NCBI GenBank assembly: GCA_963818505.1
Contig: CAWFSJ010000005.1
Coordinates: forward strand, 1-64,000
Origin: JADKAV01 sp963818505
GTDB taxonomy: Bacteria > Actinomycetota > Actinomycetes > S36-B12 > UBA10799
Length of the DNA stretch: 64,000 nucleotides
Direction of reading: 5' to 3'
The notes below the pieces were generated by a model that saw only the letters and a list, made by a program, of their open reading frames with translations, ran no database searches and was not told the origin of the DNA. Numbering within the stretch: the first letter of the stretch is position 1; each line of letters starts with the position of its first letter. Shown piece after piece: positions 60,416 to 64,000 of the stretch. The position numbers and the translations under genes are program-made.

Positions 60416-62144
60416 CTACCGAATGACCCCCACCAACCGAAGCGCTGCCGTCCCCTTAACGTCTCCGGCCAACCGCAGGGTCCGAGAGCCGTCGAGGGCC
60501 ACGATCGCCAGATCGGTGTTGGCCCGCTTCGACCGGACGTCCACAGTGCGAACACCGGGCCTGTCGCCCGCCCCCCAAACCGTGAGCCCGCCAGACTTCG
60601 CGGCTCCCTTGGTCGTCACCACAAGGACGACGGCGCTGGCATCGGCCGGGACCTTGGAGCCGAGGGTGACGGTCTGCGGTTTGCCGACCTCCACTGAGCC
60701 CAGGTCGGCGGATGCGGGAATCAACCGCTTGCTGTCCGGGCTGGGCTTGGTGATCAAGCCAGTGAGCAGCAGCTTTACCGCAGCTGGGGCTTGCGAGGTG
60801 TTGGTCAACCTCACCTGACCGTCGGCGCTAGCAGCGAACGTCGACGCCGAGCGGGTGCCGTTGACGACGTCCACCGCGTCCGCGCGTGTCTTCGCCCCCG
60901 GGGAAGCCACGCGTATGTGTCCGGGCGAGGTTCCACTGGTATTGAGGGTCAGGCAGACGCCGGTGAGTCCCTCGTGAGGCACGCCCTCGAGATGCACGTC
61001 CTGGGAGGCCCCGGGTGGTAGTTCGACCTCTGCGGCCAAGGCTGAGGCCGCCTCCCACGTGCCCGTTCGGGATACGGCGGCTGACGTGGTCGGCTTGCCG
61101 AAGTACCCGACCACGTCGACGGCCACGCGGGCATGCCCGGCGACGGTGGCCAGCCAGATCCGGCCGGTGTCGGACACTGGGACGATGGCGGTGCCCGCTG
61201 AGGAACCGGCCATACCCAGTGAGACCACTCTCGGCCCATTCGCTCCCGGTGCGCCTGCGGCGTTGATCCAGCCCGGGGCGTTGGAGGCGTAGGCGGTCAC
61301 CCGGACTGCCACTGCCTGCACCCCGGTCTTGGGGATGCCCTTACGACCTGCGACCCGCACAGATGCACTGCGGTCGTCACCGGACCAGCGGCGCTGCTGC
61401 AGGTAGCAGCCCTGCTCGCCCTTCTGGCGGGAGTCGAAGACCCGCACCGGTTTGACAGGGACGAACGCGGCCGACGCCTGAAGGGCCCGCGCCGACCCAC
61501 TGGCGCGTTCCACCTTGCACGGGACGTCTACCACAGGTGTCCCGTCCCAGTAGGACGTCCGCGCGGCGGCGCCGTCCCAGGTCATGGAGAAGTGGACGTG
61601 GTCACGATGGCAGAAGGTGTCGTTGCCCGATGACTGTAGTGAGTAGCAGCCCTTCGAGCTCGGTCCATCCGCGACCGGTGTCGTAGGCGCGCCACATCTC
61701 GTCGGCCCACCCGATATACATGATCCCGAGGCGGCGCGCGTTTGCCGCCGGGGTCCCGTCGGGCCCTTTGGCTGTCACCCAGTCGACGAAGTCCTGCGCC
61801 TGCTTTCGCTCCACCGGGTCCTTCCAGTCGATCATCCAGTCGACAGCGCGACCCTCCTTGTGCTCTGAGATCGAGTCCTGATCACATGCCCGACTGATCC
61901 CGATCACCGCCTTGCCGTAGGTGTCGAGCAGCAGTTGGCGCAACATGAGAGCACCGGGCCGCGGTGTCGGGTCGCAGGTGGTCATCCCTTCGTACTCGAT
62001 CGGGGCGTCGAGCACCGCCGGGTAAGCCCTTTCGGGCGGGAGCATGGGCGCAGGCTTGGGATTCACCGCCAGCGCCGGCGGGGTCACGATCAGTAGCAGG
62101 GCGCTCAGCAGGGGAAGAATGCGTCGCAATAACACCCGTCGCAC
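60416..62144 (-). pseudogene. M15-like peptidase with C-terminal surface domains, broken by one frameshift
   Basis: The N-terminal half (61602-62144, GTG start) has a signal peptide and a VanY/M15-like fold with SEHKEGRAVDWMIDW as the first zinc site. It runs off into a false stop after GWTELEG. One frame over, the sequence continues CYSLQSSGNDTFCHRDHVH, which supplies the missing HxH zinc site, and flows into the 389-codon frame ending at 60416. Removing one base from the CCC at 61650-61652 restores a protein of about 575 aa. The C-terminal half carries the VRVFDSR...VAVDVVGYF repeat domain common on actinobacterial surface proteins. It may be a pseudogene, a sequencing error or programmed frameshifting. 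Confidence 0.82.
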
Positions 62145-62192
62145 CCTGCCAGCCGCATTTGGACCGGTCGGGCATGTCGTCCGGGAGTGTCG

Positions 62193-62209
62193 GTAACGAA
62201 ACGGTCACG
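62193..62209 (-). promoter_or_regulatory. GTAACG/GTCACG direct repeat upstream of the M15-like gene
   Basis: GTAACG, five bases and GTCACG occur 49 nt upstream of the peptidase start. Similar hexamer direct repeats are bound by MtrA, which controls cell-wall peptidase genes in Actinomycetota. With only one site and no aligned promoter this is tentative. Confidence 0.3.
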
Positions 62210-62262
62210 GCGCACCGGGGTACAAAAGCGGTTGAGCGGCCTGCTTGATGAACCAGTCCGGT

Positions 62263-63819
62263 TCACTCCCACTCGATAGTTCCCGGCGGTTTGCTGGTCA
62301 CATCCAGGACCACCCGGTTCACCGCCGCCACTTCGTTGGTGATCCGGGTCGAGATCGACGCCACGACCTCGTGGGGCAGGCGCGACCAGTCAGCGGTCAT
62401 GGCGTCCTCGCTGCTCACCGGCCGCAGCACCACGGGGTGGCCGTAGGTCCGGCCGTCACCCTGGACACCCACGCTGCGCACTCCAGCCAGCAGGACCACC
62501 GGGAACTGCCAGACTGACCGGTCGAGGCCGGCTGCAGTCAGTTCTGCACGGGCGATGGCGTCGGCCCGGCGCAGCGTCTCGAGATTCTCCTCGGTCACCT
62601 CGCCCACGATGCGAATCGCCAAGCCCGGCCCCGGGAACGGGTGGCGCCAGACCAGGTCCTCCGGTAGCCCGAGGGCAGCCCCGACCGCGCGCACCTCGTC
62701 CTTGAACAGGTCCCGCAGTGGCTCGACGAGGGTGAATTCGAGGTCCTCGGGCAGACCGCCCACGTTGTGGTGGCTCTTGATGTTCGCCGTCCCGGTGCCG
62801 CCGCCCGACTCCACCACGTCGGGGTACAGAGTGCCTTGCACGAGGAACCGGACATCGCCGCCGCTCTCGGCCACCACGTCGGCCGCCGCCGCCTCGAAGA
62901 CCCGGATGAACTCCCGTCCGATGATCTTGCGCTTCGTCTCGGGCTCCGTGATTCCCGCCAAGGCGTCCAGGAAGCGCCTGCGTGCGTCGACCACCACAAG
63001 ACGGGCACCGGTCGCCGCGACGAAGTCGCGCTCCACCTGCTCCACCTCACCCTGGCGCAGCAGACCATGGTCGACGAATACGCAGGTGAGCCGCTCGCCT
63101 ATCGCTCTCTGGACCAGCGCCGCGGCCACGGCCGAATCCACCCCGCCGGAAAGACCGCAGATCGCCTGCCCGTCGCCCACCTGGTCGCTGATGGCCGACA
63201 ACTGCGCGTCAATCACACCTTCGGTGGACCAGTTCGGGGTGAGCCCGGCGATGTCGTAGAGGAAGCGCTGCAGCATCGCCTGCCCGTGGTCGGTGTGCGC
63301 CACCTCGGGGTGGAACTGCACGCCGGCCAGCGCCCGGTCCCGGTGGATGAAGCCCGCCACAGGAGTGGCCGCCGTGGTGGCGACCACATCACAACCAGTC
63401 GGTGCGGCAACGACCGAGTCGCCGTGGGACATCCAAACCGACTGCTCACGGGGCTGGCCCGCGAACAAGACGCTGTCGGTGGTCGTCACGGCTGTGCGGC
63501 CGTATTCACGCAACCCGGTCTGCTCGACTTTGCCGCCAAGGGCCGAGGCCATGACCTGGAAGCCGTAGCAGATGCCGAACACCGGCACATCGGAGTCCAG
63601 AAGGGAATCGTCGAAGGAGGGCGCGTCCGGCACGTACACGCTGGCCGGGCCGCCGGACAAGATCACCGCCAGCGGCTCCTTGGCCAGGATCTGCTCAGCC
63701 GTCCAGGTGTGCGGAACGACCTCCGAGTAAAGGTGGGCCTCACGGACACGGCGCGCGATGAGTTGCGCGTACTGTGCGCCGAAGTCGAGAACCAGCACGG
63801 GACGGGGCAGATTTGCCAT
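62263..63819 (-). CDS. guaA: GMP synthase (glutamine-hydrolysing)
   Basis: GuaA aminates XMP to GMP. The 518-aa protein has the class I glutaminase domain with Cys84 (FGICYGFQ), His170 and Glu172 (VQFHPEV), the ATP pyrophosphatase P-loop SGGVDS (224-229) and the C-terminal dimerisation domain with KPPGTIEWE. It belongs to the same purine theme as purN, purH and add in this window, though far from them. The 118-nt gap to the M15-like gene probably holds that gene's promoter. Confidence 0.96.
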   Translation of the reverse strand: MANLPRPVLVLDFGAQYAQLIARRVREAHLYSEVVPHTWTAEQILAKEPLAVILSGGPASVYVPDAPSFDDSLLDSDVPVFGICYGFQVMASALGGKVEQTGLREYGRTAVTTTDSVLFAGQPREQSVWMSHGDSVVAAPTGCDVVATTAATPVAGFIHRDRALAGVQFHPEVAHTDHGQAMLQRFLYDIAGLTPNWSTEGVIDAQLSAISDQVGDGQAICGLSGGVDSAVAAALVQRAIGERLTCVFVDHGLLRQGEVEQVERDFVAATGARLVVVDARRRFLDALAGITEPETKRKIIGREFIRVFEAAAADVVAESGGDVRFLVQGTLYPDVVESGGGTGTANIKSHHNVGGLPEDLEFTLVEPLRDLFKDEVRAVGAALGLPEDLVWRHPFPGPGLAIRIVGEVTEENLETLRRADAIARAELTAAGLDRSVWQFPVVLLAGVRSVGVQGDGRTYGHPVVLRPVSSEDAMTADWSRLPHEVVASISTRITNEVAAVNRVVLDVTSKPPGTIEWE

Positions 63820-63869
63820 GGGGCAAGTCTAGGCAGGGCACCGCGGGGCACTTACGGCAAGCGCCCGTG

Positions 63870-64000
63870 TCACGACTCCTGGGAAAGCGTGGGCGCAGGG
63901 CCTTTGACCGAGATCGCGTGCGGGCTGGCCGCCGGCGGGGTGAGCAGGTCGCCCTTCCACGACTGCCGCAGGGTACGCACTCCGACCACGACCCACGCCA
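63870..64000 (-). CDS. C-terminal end of a partial protein
   Basis: An open frame enters from the right edge and stops at TGA (63870-63872), giving the last 42 residues of a protein. The visible part starts AWVVVGVRTLRQSWKGDL and ends GPAPTLSQES. The hydrophobic start and the charged linker suggest the cytoplasmic tail of a membrane protein, but that is a guess. The family cannot be named. It ends 50 nt before the guaA start and may be in the same operon. Confidence 0.55.
   Translation of the reverse strand, partial: AWVVVGVRTLRQSWKGDLLTPPAASPHAISVKGPAPTLSQES

Overview
This window reads as chromosomal core genome of a high-GC Actinomycetota. Family-level evidence for that placement is mshA (mycothiol synthesis), a SenX3/RegX3-type pair, CarD beside an LpqE-like lipoprotein, a stand-alone GroEL ending in GGMDF under two CIRCE operators, a PerM-like protein next to purN/purH, a DUF3017 protein beside folD, and an XPB-type helicase with its usual partner. 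Several blocks match my memory of Mycobacterium tuberculosis gene order: rlmB-cysS-ispF-ispD-carD/lpqE, mshA-ybjN-gpm-senX3-regX3, ercc3 with its neighbour, perM-purN-purH, pcrA/M23/sucCD. The protein sequences and the rest of the order are not mycobacterial. I cannot name the genus. Genes are packed tightly, with many 4-nt ATGA/GTGA stop-start overlaps.

Layout. 520-5930 (-): DUF4190 protein, rlmB, cysS, ispF, ispD, a PIN-TRAM membrane protein and carD; the LpqE-like lipoprotein is divergent. 6867-8713 (-): regX3-senX3. 8837-13864 (+): a PHO-box-like operator, a 45-aa small ORF, mshA, a YbjN protein, gpmA, an acidic protein and groEL. 14188-20773: wecB, then a divergent secreted/membrane polysaccharide cluster (LamG-like protein, BcsB-like subunit, processive GT2 synthase, GH1 glucosidase). 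20865-25819: a small hypothetical, XPB helicase and partner, and an orphan larE. 25788-32654 (-): a nucleoside uptake and salvage operon (BMP lipoprotein, ABC ATPase, two permeases, cdd, add). 32901-36188 (+): sdhCDAB. 36327-45167: cupin, D,D-carboxypeptidase, 2H phosphoesterase, trpS, an unknown gene, a CNNM/CBS protein, xthA, icd, mdh, DUF3017. 45216-49566 (-): folD, purH, purN, perM. 49759-58362: patatin, sucD, sucC, a free-standing B12-binding domain, a lipase-like hydrolase, two LytM peptidases and pcrA. 58363-64000: a gene-poor stretch, a DUF222-HNH protein, an M15-like surface protein broken by a frameshift, guaA and the end of a partial gene.

The most unusual element is a dispersed intergenic repeat. 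Seven copies, each exactly 68 nt, share one dyad layout (13-nt arm, variable N6, 9-nt arm, N3, ACGCGT, N3, 9-nt arm, N6, 13-nt arm). They sit at five loci, at least three of them between convergent gene ends, and two loci carry tandemly duplicated copies with their flanks. The variable hexamers often do not pair, which suggests a protein-bound multi-site dyad or a REPIN/MITE-like element rather than a simple terminator.

Metabolically the window links the TCA cycle (icd, mdh, sucCD, sdhCDAB), purine synthesis and salvage (purN, purH, guaA, folD, add, cdd, BMP transporter), isoprenoid precursors (ispD, ispF), mycothiol (mshA) and envelope work (wecB, GT2/BcsB, dacC-like, LytM, PerM). A phosphate-type two-component system probably acts on the operator at 8837.
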